The translations under genes and the position numbers were made by a program. From NCBI GenBank assembly GCA_905250115.1, contig CAJNOI010000059.1, positions 186,001 through 250,000 of the forward strand: a stretch of 64,000 nt of DNA, read 5' to 3'. How positions within the stretch are numbered: the first letter of the stretch is position 1; every line of letters starts with the position of its first letter. The notes below the pieces were generated by a model, which was given only the letters and a program-made list of their open reading frames with translations, was not told the DNA's origin and ran no database searches. Below, in pieces: positions 1 to 11,388 of the stretch. This DNA comes from Adineta steineri (lineage: Eukaryota > Rotifera > Eurotatoria > Adinetida > Adinetidae).

Positions 1-1263
1 AAAACATTGAAAGGTGCTGGTTTAAAAGGTATTGAAAATGAATTAGATTGGCATGGTAAACCATTGGGTGATAAAGCTGCTGGTATAATTGCGGATTTAA
101 AAAAATTAGTTAATGAAGAAACATTAATTCGACCTGAAATAGCCAAAATAACTGCAAAAGTAGCTGAGATAAAAAAATCGAAAGAAATCAAATTATCTTC
201 ACCACCAAATTATGATGGAAAAAAAGAAATAGCTACACGTCTTGCACATGGTACAGCTCTTGAAAAACTTGGTAAAAGTTGTGAACATATCATTGCACTT
301 GATGGTGATACAAAAAATTCGACATATTCAATTAAATTTCATGTACGATATGATTTTTTTCTTTTTCAGAATAAAATTTATTATTTTATATAGGATTCAT
401 TTCCAAAACGATTCGTTGAATGTTATATTGCAGAACAAAATATGGTAGCAGTTGCAATTGGTATTGCAACTCGTCAACGATATACATGTTTTGTTCATAC
501 ATTTGCTGCTTTTCTTATGCGTGCTGCTGATCAAATACGTATGGGAGCAATATCATTTACACAAGTAAAATATGTTGGTTCACATGCTGGAATATCAATT
601 GGTGAAGATGGTCCATCACAAATGGCATTAGAAGATTTTGCATTTTTTCGTACTGTACCAAATATTGTTTGTTTTTATCCATCAGATGCAGTTTCAGCTG
701 AACGTGCTGTTGAATTAGCTGCTAGTTATGAAGGAGCCGTTTATATACGAACAAGTCGACCTAATTTTCCAATTATATATAAAAATGATGAAGTTTTTCA
801 CATTGGACAAGCTAAGGTAAAAAGGAAAAAGAATTTTTGGTAAAAAGAATATTTTTATTTTTTCAAGATTGTTGTGGAATCGTCAGCTGATTGTTGTACA
901 GTAGTAGCTGCGGGTGTTACATTACACGAAGCAGTTAAAGCATCGGAAATACTCAAAAAAACTGGAAAAGCTATTCGAATTATTGATATTTTTACTGTTA
1001 AACCAATTGATCGTGATACAATTCGTAAATCAGTTAATGCTACACATGATCGACTTCTTATCGTTGAAGATCATTATTTAGAAGGTGGCTTGGGTGAAGC
1101 TGTTATGGCTGCTCTTGCTGATCAACCAAATATCACAATTGCTCATTTAGCTGTACGTGAAGTTGCACGTAGTGGTAAATCAGCTGAATTATTAGATAAA
1201 TATGGTATTGATGCACAACATATTGTCAATGCTATCGAACAACTTATTGAAAATAAAACATAA
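1..1263 (+). CDS. TKT: Transketolase, 3' part
   Basis: Transketolase moves two-carbon units between sugar phosphates in the non-oxidative pentose phosphate pathway, in the cytosol, using thiamine diphosphate. Three exons are visible: 1-342, 394-816 and 868-1263. The two 51-bp GT-AG introns are phase 0, and together the exons encode 386 residues up to TAA. Clear family signatures are [31 protein letters not shown] (with the catalytic-site Glu of the Pyr domain), the [12 protein letters not shown] block, YPSDAV, and the C-terminal [13 protein letters not shown] block. The gene starts before the window: by memory of the animal enzyme (about 620 residues), roughly the first 235 residues, including most of the PP domain, are missing here. 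AATAAA occurs at 1333-1338, 70 bp after the stop. Nothing suggests a pseudogene. Confidence 0.96.
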
Positions 1264-2626
1264 ATAATAATTGAACTAAAGAAGAACGAAGAATTTTCAA
1301 GTTTTTTTTATTTAATTTAGCTTTTAATTTAAAATAAAATAAATTATTTTTATCTAGAATTTGATTTTCTTTTTAAGCAAAATGGAAAGATATCATATGA
1401 CTGAAATTATTTCATATATCAATCAGTCACGCTGGTATCTTGCCAGATCGCTACAAAATTTTATAGATACGAACAATCATTCTTACTGAATTTATGATTT
1501 TTAAAGAATGAAAGAATAGATTTTTTTGTTTGTTCCATTATTCGTTAAAATGAAAAATGAAACTTTTGTTTTTTTATACTCGATTGAGAATCAATAATAT
1601 ATATTGTGTCCTACTCGAATAGCAGTAGAATGTATTTTACTGATGATGGTTTTTTTCGGATTATTTCTTCTGTCCAGTGAATATGCTTTAATGTTGTAAC
1701 ACATTTGACTCGAACCTATTTATGTATATAAATGTATAGATCTCAACGATAATGTAAAGTTTCGTTAATATATCCGAGAAGAATGAACGAATAATGGGAC
1801 GATTACGGTACCATATTCTCTCGCCTACTCATATTTCAATATTCACTTTGTTAGAGACACATACGAACGAGAAAAATGAGAGCACTTTACATTTCATACT
1901 CTCGTTTTTTTCTTCATATATCATGAGTAGCGGCACAAAAAGAATCAAAATTTGCAATCAACACGTTTCTATTGAATATAAGAATGAAAAGTTTATTGGT
2001 AGAGTTATTATTTCGCATGATTTTGCGAATTCTGTTAGAAAGAATCTCGATACGGGCAGATAAACAAAACTGTTTATATATTTCAGTGAATAATTTTATT
2101 TATTCATCGATGAAAATAATGTTTTTTCTCTACAGTATTTGATTTTTCAGTTGCTGATCTTGTACTGGTAACTGTTGAAAGCTGAAATATAATTATAGAT
2201 TAAATAATTTAAAAACTGAAATTTATACTTCGCTTATATTTGATGATGAACTGATTTGCGATGGTGACGATGACTCATGCTAAATAAAATCGATCATATT
2301 TTGTACTTTAAAGCTTTAATAATCAAATAAAAAGTTATTATTTATAATAAACATTCAGTCATTTGCAAACTATTAGATCAATGTACTTTTTGGATAAAAT
2401 TCTTAGTTAGATCAAAATAGACTAACATCATAGTGATATAATTCGTAATAATCAACATTTAAATTTATTTATTCATATATTAACTATCTTCATTGAATTA
2501 TATTTGATAACGATCGTTGAGTTTTTAGGTTTTACTTATCATTAAATAAAAAAAATCACTACTAGTGTAGCGGTATGATCTATTATAGATACTATGGTGG
2601 TCATCGAGCTCTATACTTTGATGCTA
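1264..2626. other. Intergenic, no gene seen
   Basis: AT-rich sequence between transketolase and the acetyltransferase gene. A 90-codon open frame at 1794-2063 has no family resemblance or splice context and was not accepted. The part next to 2626 probably includes the 3' UTR of the minus-strand gene. Confidence 0.5.
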
Positions 2627-3253
2627 CTAGGAACAAAGATGACGTACGGTATATTTTGTTGAGCTTGAACTAATCATTGATTTGTTATTACTAGTTAATT
2701 CATTACTTAAACTTGTACCGATTTTATATTCAAGTTTAATTGCATCAGGTGTTAATGATGCCCGTTGTGAAAAATAATCTTGTAAAATTTCTCGTTGTTG
2801 AAAACCCATCATTTTATAAAAATTAATTCCATGAATATTTGTTGATTCAACATATGCATAGATTTGTATAATATTTTCTAATTGTTTACATGTTTCAATT
2901 GTTTGTAATAGAAGATATTTACCAATATTAATAGCATGGATACTTTGATCATCTTCGACAAGCATTAAGATTTTTAATTGACGTTTTTGATTAGAATCAA
3001 ATATAGATGATGCTAAAATAGCAGCATAAATTTTTAATTTACAACAATATTTTGTACGATATGCAGTTTTTGATATATCGGAAGCATCGTATACACGTTG
3101 AAATGTTTCACGATTAAATGCTAATGGAAATGCTTTACGAAAAAAATGAAATAAATGTTTAAAACCCACATCTTCTTTCGAACCATAATGAAGATGAATA
3201 GATGATGTAGAATTTTTAGCAGATAAATGATGTGTGTTCAAACGAATAGACAT
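2627..3253 (-). CDS. NAA50-like GNAT acetyltransferase
   Basis: A single-exon 208-residue frame resembling N-alpha-acetyltransferase 50, a GNAT enzyme that acetylates protein N-termini beside the ribosome. The resemblance, from memory, is in FPLAFNRETFQRVYD (compare FPVSYNDKFYKDV), the following strand ending KIYAAILASSI, and the C-terminal FYKMMGFQQREILQDYFSQR (compare FYRKFGFEIIETKKNYYKR). The acetyl-CoA P-loop, usually R-x-x-G-x-G, reads HAINIGKYLL, so its first glycine is replaced, and there is extra sequence around the preceding loop (SSIFDSNQKRQLKI). The Ser/Thr-rich 30-residue C-terminal tail is not part of the fold. The ATG at 3253 is the first in frame. It could be a diverged paralogue with altered substrate or activity. 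Confidence 0.6.
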   Translation of the reverse strand: MSIRLNTHHLSAKNSTSSIHLHYGSKEDVGFKHLFHFFRKAFPLAFNRETFQRVYDASDISKTAYRTKYCCKLKIYAAILASSIFDSNQKRQLKILMLVEDDQSIHAINIGKYLLLQTIETCKQLENIIQIYAYVESTNIHGINFYKMMGFQQREILQDYFSQRASLTPDAIKLEYKIGTSLSNELTSNNKSMISSSSTKYTVRHLCS

Positions 3254-5799
3254 CGTTAAGAATAAACCAAATCTGCATCTTGGTAATATAAATATCAGAA
3301 GAGAAACTAATTTATTTATGCGCTAAAATTTTTTATTTTCACTTTTCTGAAAAGTACTGTTAAAGATTTTTCAATATAATTCCAAGCACAGTACTTATAT
3401 AATCTATTGTAAAAGTTTTATGTCGCTATAATAAGTAACACACGTATATCTCGACCAGTATCAATACAGTTTACATGAAATCTGAGTGTAATAATTTCTA
3501 TATAACTGATCGAGAGATTTTAACAAATTTTCTTCCGAAAATTCTAATATTAGGAATGCTTTTTGCTGCAGTGGTATATTCATCTTTATGTCACTTGATT
3601 CCTATTGTACTCTCACATAATTATTTTATTTTTCACATGTAAATTTATTGTTCCCGTTAGGATTAACAGACACAAGCATGAAGAAATAAGAATAATGAGA
3701 TACATGTCTTTTTTCAAAAATTTTCTTTCTTTCACTTGTCGGCTTCTCTTCAGAACGAACTCTCACATAATTATATGCGGCATGTTCTTTACTAATTCTA
3801 TTTTGCATTCTACAATTATATTTCTAGTAATAATAAGTTGCGAAAAATAGCATAGATGATAATCAGTAGTTATACTTATTATAGATATTTGATGATTTCT
3901 GTTTGAAAAGTTGATAAGAAGTAAGAGAAAACATAATAACTGATCTACTTTCCGGTATCATCTTTGTTTATTTTTCACAAAGACTAACAGTATTATTGAT
4001 ATTATTGATGTTCAGAAATGATGAGAAGAATTTCAAGTGTAATGCAAAACAAATATAATCAATGTCGAGTTTTCCACTGATTCCATATAGACATCAGAGG
4101 CCATCATCATATAGAGTCAATAGTTGAGTTTAATTATGAAAAAGGCAAAGGACTCAACAGATCTGTAAAATGACTTATATTTAATTACGATTCTGATTAC
4201 TGCTAAAATTGTCTAATGTCATACGTATTAAGAATAAGACATCGTGTATCTATAATATTATATTATTACTCCATAATAAAGTTATAATCGCTGAATACTC
4301 TAAAACTTAATAAATTCATAGATTAAATAAAAAGAACAACATTTAGTGTTACAACAGTACATTATGTTTGCAACAATCTAGTATTCATCCAATGTACGAT
4401 ATATTAATTATCATTATTATATAAACTATTAAATTTTAAGTAAGATGAACTTGTTGCCATACTATATATATATACTTCTTGTTGATGTTAACATCATTGA
4501 ATCATAGTCTATTTATATTAGAAGGAAAGGATCAAGGTGCCAAAACAATTCTGTTATATGAGAGTCTTCGATGAAAATACATTAGGAACCGGATGTTCCT
4601 TATTGACTAATACAAAATTTGTTTTCCTTATCGTAGCTGTAAATAACTATCTTCCAGGCACGATTTAATAAACGCCATCGCGTGATAAGATTAGAATGCA
4701 CTCTAACGATCTATCTGCAGATTTCTCACGCTATAATAAATAAATTTTATATAATGATTGTTGACTATTATATGAAAGAAGGTATTTCAAGGATGAAGAT
4801 ATTTTTTTATCGTTATTGTTCATTTTTGAAGCTATTTCGATGACAACCGGTACTCTATAACATAAATTACACAAGCGGAAGTAAATTGAGTGCAATGCAA
4901 TTATATAAAATTGTTATTTTTCATACAAACTATAATAATATTAAGTTATGTTACGACGAAAACTCTCAACAAAAATAATAATATTATTTACTTCGTGTTA
5001 TAAAAAAAGGTTTGTAGTAAAATTCATTACTATTGTAAACTTTTTTTTGTCTTTTGATATATTTAATTCTGTTTAGTTTCTAAGCTGAGCAAATCTGTTT
5101 CTCGTGTTTTTTCTATTTAATATTAATAAGTCATATTATAAATATAGAGTATAAAATTTTTTTAATAACTAATTTGTATCCATTCACGAGATTGAATATT
5201 CTTTTTAATACGTCATAAAATATAACCTATATAGTTTTAGTATGAGCAGATGAATAAAGAAAGGTCACAGAAAGTTTATCAATTCTGAGATAAGAACGGA
5301 AATTAATCAGTTGCTAACAACTAATATTTATTCTTTTGAAAGAACGAAAACGAATATTTCTCAATAATTAATCGAAAAAAAAATTTCAGGTGTAGATGAG
5401 GGATTTCTACTTTCCCACTATATTGTTTTCGACATGTCTACCTTCTAATATTTGCATCATATGTACTTTCGATATTTTGATTTCCAACGTTAGTCAGGCG
5501 AATAATTTGAATGATTAATTTTAAGGCGTGAATATTTGTTTATTTCATCATTTAATATTACTTTAGCTTCCTTTTTCCTATGACTATTTAGTGACGACAT
5601 AAATCAAAATTATCTCCTTACCTTTATGTGATTCACAAAAAAATATCATTAAATTATCAAAACAACAAAGACACGCCTAGGCTTTAAGCATATCACACTT
5701 TCATCGTTTCTATTGTATATAATAGTGATACATTTTAGGTGTCTTGCTATTTGATAACATTCCTTATTTATTCGTTACTTTACGACATCATACATTACA
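3254..5799. other. Intergenic, no gene seen
   Basis: About 2.5 kb of AT-rich sequence between divergent genes (acetyltransferase minus, first carbonic anhydrase plus). Short frames at 3605-3850 and 3626-3808 overlap on opposite strands and look like chance. The phrase ctctcacataatta occurs twice (near 3612 and 3760). Apart from the TATA-like site at 5716, nothing functional is seen. Confidence 0.5.
5716..5723 (+). promoter_or_regulatory. TATA-like site of CA-1
   Basis: TATATAAT lies 77 bp before the ATG of the first carbonic anhydrase, a spacing that would allow a 5' leader of about 45-50 nt. Sequence match only. Confidence 0.35.
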
Positions 5800-6871
5800 A
5801 TGCTTCGAGGACTTTTTATCATTTTCTTGTTATCAAGTACTGTTTCATCTAATCAATGGAATTACGGTCAACTTGGTCCAGATATATGGAGTGATTATTA
5901 TCCATTATGTGCTGGTAATTCGCAATCACCCATAAATATTTTAACTGCTTGTACAAAATATAGAAACTTGAAACCATTTCAATTAACATCATCATACGAT
6001 GAAAAACATTATTTTACATTAAGAAATAATGGACATACAGTTATTGGTATTATTAATCAAGAATATAAACAATCACCTCTTGTAATAGCTGGTGGTGGTT
6101 TAAATGGAACATTTGAATTTGTTAATTTTCATTTACATTGGGGAGAAAATTATAAATCAGGCAGTGAACATCAAATGTAAATAAAAAAAAGGAAAATTTA
6201 TGAAATATATTTATTTCAATTGTTTTAGAAATGGTATTAAATATGCTGGGGAAATACATTTTGTCTATTTAAACCGTTTAACCTCACAAATGGCTGTCCT
6301 TGGAATATTTATGCAAAGTTATGCAGATAGTGAAGCAATTCAACTTGATGAAAATAATAAAACACGTCAAGAATGGCAGAGATATTTTGATATAACACAA
6401 ACATTAAAATCTGAAAATGATTCAACGGTATTTAATTTAAATTTTCGATCGCTTATCGGTGATAATTTAGCGGATTTTTGGAGATATCAAGGTTCATTGA
6501 CAACACCCCCATGTTCAGAAGGTGTTATCTGGACAATATTCAAACAGCCAATTGTGTTTTTAGAAACTCAATTTCGAACATTAAGAGATAATATTTATTT
6601 CGAAGATTATCGTGGTCCTCAACCCTTATATAATCGAACTGTTTATCGAAATTTTCACAATGAAACATTATCATCAATACCGGACTATAATCGTTGTTTA
6701 TTAGATTCACAAAATGAAAAACTTAAAGATAAATCTTTAGTATTTGGTCTAATACATTGTTCGACACATTCATTTTTCTTATTTCTTTTATGTTTTTATT
6801 CATTAATAATATTTGCAGTATTTATTTTTTTTAAATTTCGTTATTCAATTTGGAAAAAAAAATTTGAATAA
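5800..6871 (+). CDS. Alpha-carbonic anhydrase CA-1, membrane-anchored
   Basis: A secreted alpha-carbonic anhydrase that interconverts CO2 and bicarbonate outside the cell. Exons 5800-6176 and 6229-6871 (52-bp phase-2 intron) give 339 residues. A signal peptide (MLRGLFIIFLLSSTVSS) precedes the mature start WNYGQLGPDIWS. Zinc ligands are the two His of FHLHWGE and the His of GEIHFVY. The gatekeeper Glu is in GSEH, the proton-shuttle His (position 64 in CA II) in NNGHT, and the substrate-positioning Thr in GSLTTPPC. Cys in PLCAG and TTPPC match the disulphide of secreted CAs. The C-terminus has a long hydrophobic stretch (about 24 residues around FFLFLLCFYSLIIFAV) followed by a basic end (KFRYSIWKKKFE). 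This suggests a type I transmembrane enzyme with a short cytosolic tail, unlike its neighbours. All residues needed for catalysis are present. Confidence 0.93.
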
Positions 6872-7125
6872 ATATTTAACTAGGAAACAAATAACATACT
6901 TTTACTCCTATAAATATCTTTGCGCTGCATAATTGTGATTTTATACTGTGTTAGTTTTCGTTTTTCGTATAGTTCAAAGCGTTAGTTATGTGTTAAAATT
7001 ATTTTATTGTAATTAATCATTATAATATTTTGATAAATAGAAAACACCTTAGCCTTAGGTATTTAAACGATGTGACATACATTTATTACACTCTACATTG
7101 TCATTGTCTCGTTTTTTTTTGTTGG

Positions 7126-7134
7126 TATAAAAGG
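7126..7134 (+). promoter_or_regulatory. TATA box of CA-2
   Basis: TATAAAAGG lies 65 bp before the ATG of the second carbonic anhydrase. It is the best TATA match in the array and well placed for a short leader. The 327-bp gap between CA-1 and CA-2 otherwise holds nothing recognisable. Confidence 0.5.
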
Positions 7135-7198
7135 TGGCTAGACTTTTTTTTCTAAAATAAATTTTACCTATTGAATACTTCTTTTTCTAATAATTAAT

Positions 7199-8232
7199 AT
7201 GATAATATATCCGATAACTTCTTTACTATTAATATTTATGATTAATGGTGAGCATACTCATGATTGGAATTATGATGAATTTGGACCTGATGTATGGAGT
7301 GAAAAATATCCTACCTGTGGTGGTCAGCTACAATCACCAATAAATATTTTAACAGCATGTACAGTTCATAAAAATTTTACATCATTTATATTTGCATCTG
7401 GTTATAATGAACAACATAATTTTACACTTACAAATAATGGACATACAATTATTGGTACATTTAATAATGAACCTAAATTATCAGCGTTTAGAGTTATGGG
7501 TGGTGATTTAAATGGAATATTTGAATTTGTTAATTTTCATTTGCACTGGGGAGAAAATCATAAATCAGGCAGTGAACATGAAGTGTAAATATATAGATTA
7601 AATATCTTTGTTTTTTATTTTTTCTTTACTATAGAAATGGTAATCAATATCCAGGTGAAATTCATTTTGTCTATAGAAATTCAATTACAAATCAAACAGC
7701 TGTACTTGGTATATTTATGAAAAGTGTATTTTTTAATAATGAAACAGAAAATTATACAACTCATTCAATTAATGAAGATACAAGAGCAGAATGGCAAAGA
7801 TTTTTTAATATAGCACAAAACTTAGAAGAAGAAGATGATTCAGCAGTCATGAATTTAAATTTTCAATTACTTATGGGTGGAAATTTACGAGATTTTTGGA
7901 GATATGAAGGTTCATTAACGACACCCCCGTGTACAGAAGGTATAATATGGACAATATTTAAAGAACCAATTATATTTGTTGAGAGTGAATTTAAAATCTT
8001 TCGACAAAATATATATTTCGAAGATTATCGTCGCCCACAACCATTATATACACGAGCAATTTATCGAAATTTTCATAATGAAACATTATCGACAGTACCA
8101 GACTATAATTGTTGTCAAGGAAAAGCTATTAATACAGTTCCCAATGAATTAAAATCTTCATCGAAAACATTTTTTCATTCTACATATTTAATTTTTTTCT
8201 TCGTTTTTATTATTTCATTAAAAAATAAATAG
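7199..8232 (+). CDS. Alpha-carbonic anhydrase CA-2
   Basis: Second gene of the array. Exons 7199-7584 and 7635-8232 (50-bp phase-2 intron at the same place as in its neighbours) give 327 residues. A signal peptide (MIIYPITSLLLIFMING) is followed by WNYDEFGPDVWS. The catalytic set is complete: FHLHWGE and GEIHFVY zinc ligands, GSEH Glu, NNGHT shuttle His, GSLTTPPC Thr. The PTCGG and TTPPC cysteines should form the disulphide of secreted CAs. The protein ends in a hydrophobic segment (HSTYLIFFFVFIISLKNK) with only three or four polar residues after it, which suits a GPI-anchor signal or a tail anchor. Several N-glycosylation sequons (NFT, NYT, NET) fit an extracellular enzyme. It is closest to CA-1 by eye. 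Confidence 0.93.
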
Positions 8233-9091
8233 GAATAAGATTGTTCCTGATATATATCCCAAATCAGCTGTTTCTTAATATATTATTCGATTTCTAATGT
8301 TTATTTGATATATTTTCGAATGACTATTTATATTAAATGAAGTATACATAAATACATAATAAATAGTTATTATTGGAATGATGGATTTTTATGACGAAAG
8401 GATTACTTCAATTGATTTGTCCTTTTTTTCTGTTGAACTCAGGTCAATATAATTACGATCAGACTACTAGTTCGAGTAAATATTGACAATGATAGTTTTA
8501 CGAACTCTTTTGATTAGTATGACGTACAAAAAGATATAATATTAACATTGAATGTACAATAAATTAACTATTAATTACATTTCAATGAGTAAGTAAATAT
8601 AAAAATAAGGCGTATTCTTTCAATATACATATGTAAAAGTTATGACTAATTTGTAATAAAGTCGCAAATCAGAAACGTTTGCTTACACTACTTCCTTTTT
8701 TACTCAATAGAACTGTTTATGATTATTCAAATTTGAAATACGTATTACATTAATGACTCATAACTTCAAATTAAGAAAAGAAGTAATATTATGTGTTATG
8801 ATGAAACGGAAGAAAAAAAGTACAAACGATTCAAGGTCAATAAAAATAACTCCCCCAATACTAGTATTAAGAAATTTGAGGTATTCAAGTAAGCATATGT
8901 TTCAAAAATAGATTATTTAATAATAAATGGTTTTTTCCTTCATATTAATTAATGCATACTACGTAAGTATATTTTTCTCTCTCACCAGTCATTGATATAT
9001 AAATTCGTTTGGATTCTCTCATATTTTGTATATTAGTAAACAGATTTTCATCGAAGGTATATACCGTGTCTCTTGAATTTTGAAATAAAAT
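8233..9091. other. Intergenic in CA array
   Basis: AT-rich spacer of about 860 bp. TATATA occurs at 9058-9063, 29 bp before the ATG of CA-3, which is close for a classical TATA box. No gene or repeat recognised. Confidence 0.4.
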
Positions 9092-10044
9092 ATGTATTGT
9101 ACATTATTCAATACTATTGTTTTGTTTGCAATTATTCATCAATTGATAGCTTCTGAATGGAACTATGGTAGCGAAGGACCAGATGTTTGGAGTGATATAA
9201 ATCCATTATGTGCCGGGCATTCTCAATCTCCAATCAGCATTACAACAGCATGTACAGCGTACAAAAAATTCTCACCTTTTGCATTTTCAAAAGCTTACAG
9301 TGAAGCACAAAATTTCAAAATTATAAACACTGGTCATACTATAAGCGGTACATACACAGGCAGTGATTCATCAATCTTTACATTAACTGGAGGTGATTTA
9401 ACTGGGTCATACGTATTTTCTAGTTTTCATCTTCATTGGGGTGAAAATTATAAATCAGGAAGTGAACATCAAATGTAAGTTTAACATTCATTTACTATCT
9501 ATATATGTAATAGTATGTATATTTATTTAGAAATGGAGAAAAATATGCCGGTGAAGTACATTTCATACATATCGATCCAACGACAGGACAAACAGCTGTA
9601 CTTGGAATGTTTATACAAAGTAAAATTCAGGCTATTACAGTAGAATCAAGAAAACGAAAGCGTGATCCTTCAACCACCACCACTGCAATTCCAACATCAA
9701 CAGAATGGGATAAATATCTTTTAGCAGCTGAAACATTACAAGAAGTTAATGAATCAGTTGTCGTTAGTTTAAATTTAGCATCATTATTTACTGGTGATTT
9801 AAACACATTCTGGCGTTATACAGGTTCATTAACAACACCTCCCTGTACTGAAGGTATTATTTGGACTATATTTAAACAACCTATTGCTGTAAATGATAAT
9901 CAACTTGTACTTTTACGAAATAATCTTTATACAAAAGATTATCGTGGCCCTCAACCATTATACAGTCGATTGGTATATCGAAGTTTTCCAATTGAAGCAT
10001 CATCATCAATAGCTGATTATATGTGTTGTTGGAAAAAGAACTAA
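9092..10044 (+). CDS. Alpha-carbonic anhydrase CA-3, soluble form
   Basis: Third gene. Exons 9092-9474 and 9531-10044 (56-bp phase-2 intron) give 298 residues. The signal peptide is followed by SEWNYGSEGPDVWS. Catalytic residues are all present: FHLHWGE, GSEH, GEVHFIH, NTGHT (shuttle His kept, preceding residue changed from Asn to Thr) and GSLTTPPC. The surface loop after FIQSK is basic (KRKRDPSTTTT), a possible dibasic cleavage or charged patch that CA-4 also carries in reduced form. The chain stops soon after the catalytic domain (SSIADYMCCWKKN) without any hydrophobic tail, so it should be freely secreted. CA-3 is intermediate between the CA-1/2/6 and CA-4/5 groups by eye. Confidence 0.93.
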
Positions 10045-11388
10045 TTAAAAAAATTAAAGTTCTTTTTTTTGTTTATTTATTCACGAGAAAAAAAATCTTA
10101 AGGTTTCTGATACCACATTTTTCATATTAATTAAGAAATATACGATATTTTCATCGAATATCACATGACAGTATTTAAATAAAATTTATACAAATAAATC
10201 AAATGAAATAACTAACTAAACTCATGCAAAAGAACCTTTAAAGAATTAATAAAATATTTACATTTAATCATGTTGTTTTTCATTAAAATAAAAAACTATA
10301 AGCGAAACAATAAATACTGAAGAAAAACGAAAATTTATCTTAAAAACATATCAATTGTAATTATTATAATATTGACAACGTAAACGTCATACTAGATTAA
10401 TCAAGTATTGTTTTTATTCAAACGTCTAATATTTGCGAACGTATAATTTGAGTAGTCATTTATCTTCTATTGAATATAATACAAACATTATTCAATAGAA
10501 TAATTATTTCTACAAACATTTTATAGAAAAATATTCAATATATCATTATAAGTAATATTAAATCATAAATATTATCACACCAAAGAAAGAAATAAAATAC
10601 CTGATTAATTACAATTTTTTCATTATAATAATCGATCGATTAATCTATTTGATTCTTGCAATTAATTTTCAAAGTATTAGATATATTAAATAAAACATAA
10701 CATTTTATTTATAAATTCAAGTGAAAATATAAATAATTTGAAATTTTTTTCAGTTATGTTCTGTTAAACTATAATTGATTAATAATACTATTTCAAGGAT
10801 ACTGACTAGAAAATATGCGTAATAAATAAGTTATACAATGAATTATTATTATTTAGTTTAAGAAATTGATGCATTATGTATTTTTATTTCAAACAGTAAA
10901 TCAAAAGAGAAAAATTTCTATTTTGACAAAGATATGATATAGCCGGGTTCTTAAATGTTGTGCACAACGAAACTTAAAGTGCGCAACTTTCGGTACGCAA
11001 CTCTCCGTGCGCAGCATTCGTACAGCTCCGCTCTTAGTGACATACATTTTAAATTTACCATTAACTAATAAAACTGTATTTAGAAATCAAAAAAAAATAT
11101 CAATATTAGACCGTTCTAAATGACTAATTCATAAACTTTTGATTGTTTTGAGACAATTAGATACAACCCACGTGTAACCATACGTGAAAATTACCTTATC
11201 CAGGTGAATATATATATTCAAAAGCTATTAACAATTGATAATTTATTTTTCATACAAACCAACTGATGTGTATCAACTGCCTCATATTTTGACGAAAACA
11301 GACAGTTATTTATTTCAATAACAGATATATAAACTAGTGTAATTTTCTTTCGACGATATATACTTTTTATCTTGAGTGTTAAAACGCA
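10045..11388. other. Intergenic; start of duplicated unit A
   Basis: AT-rich spacer. From about 10712 onward it matches the region upstream of CA-5 (from about 15814), marking the left edge of the segmental duplication. A stretch of about 45 bp near 10963-11008 with repeated gcgcaac/gtacgcaac words is present here and absent in the other copy. Confidence 0.6.

Noticed and set aside
1794-2063. 90-codon open frame after transketolase
   Set aside because: No family motif, no splice context, AT-rich composition like the surrounding spacer.
3605-3850. 81-codon frame upstream of the CA array
   Set aside because: Overlaps an equally long frame on the other strand; both look like chance.
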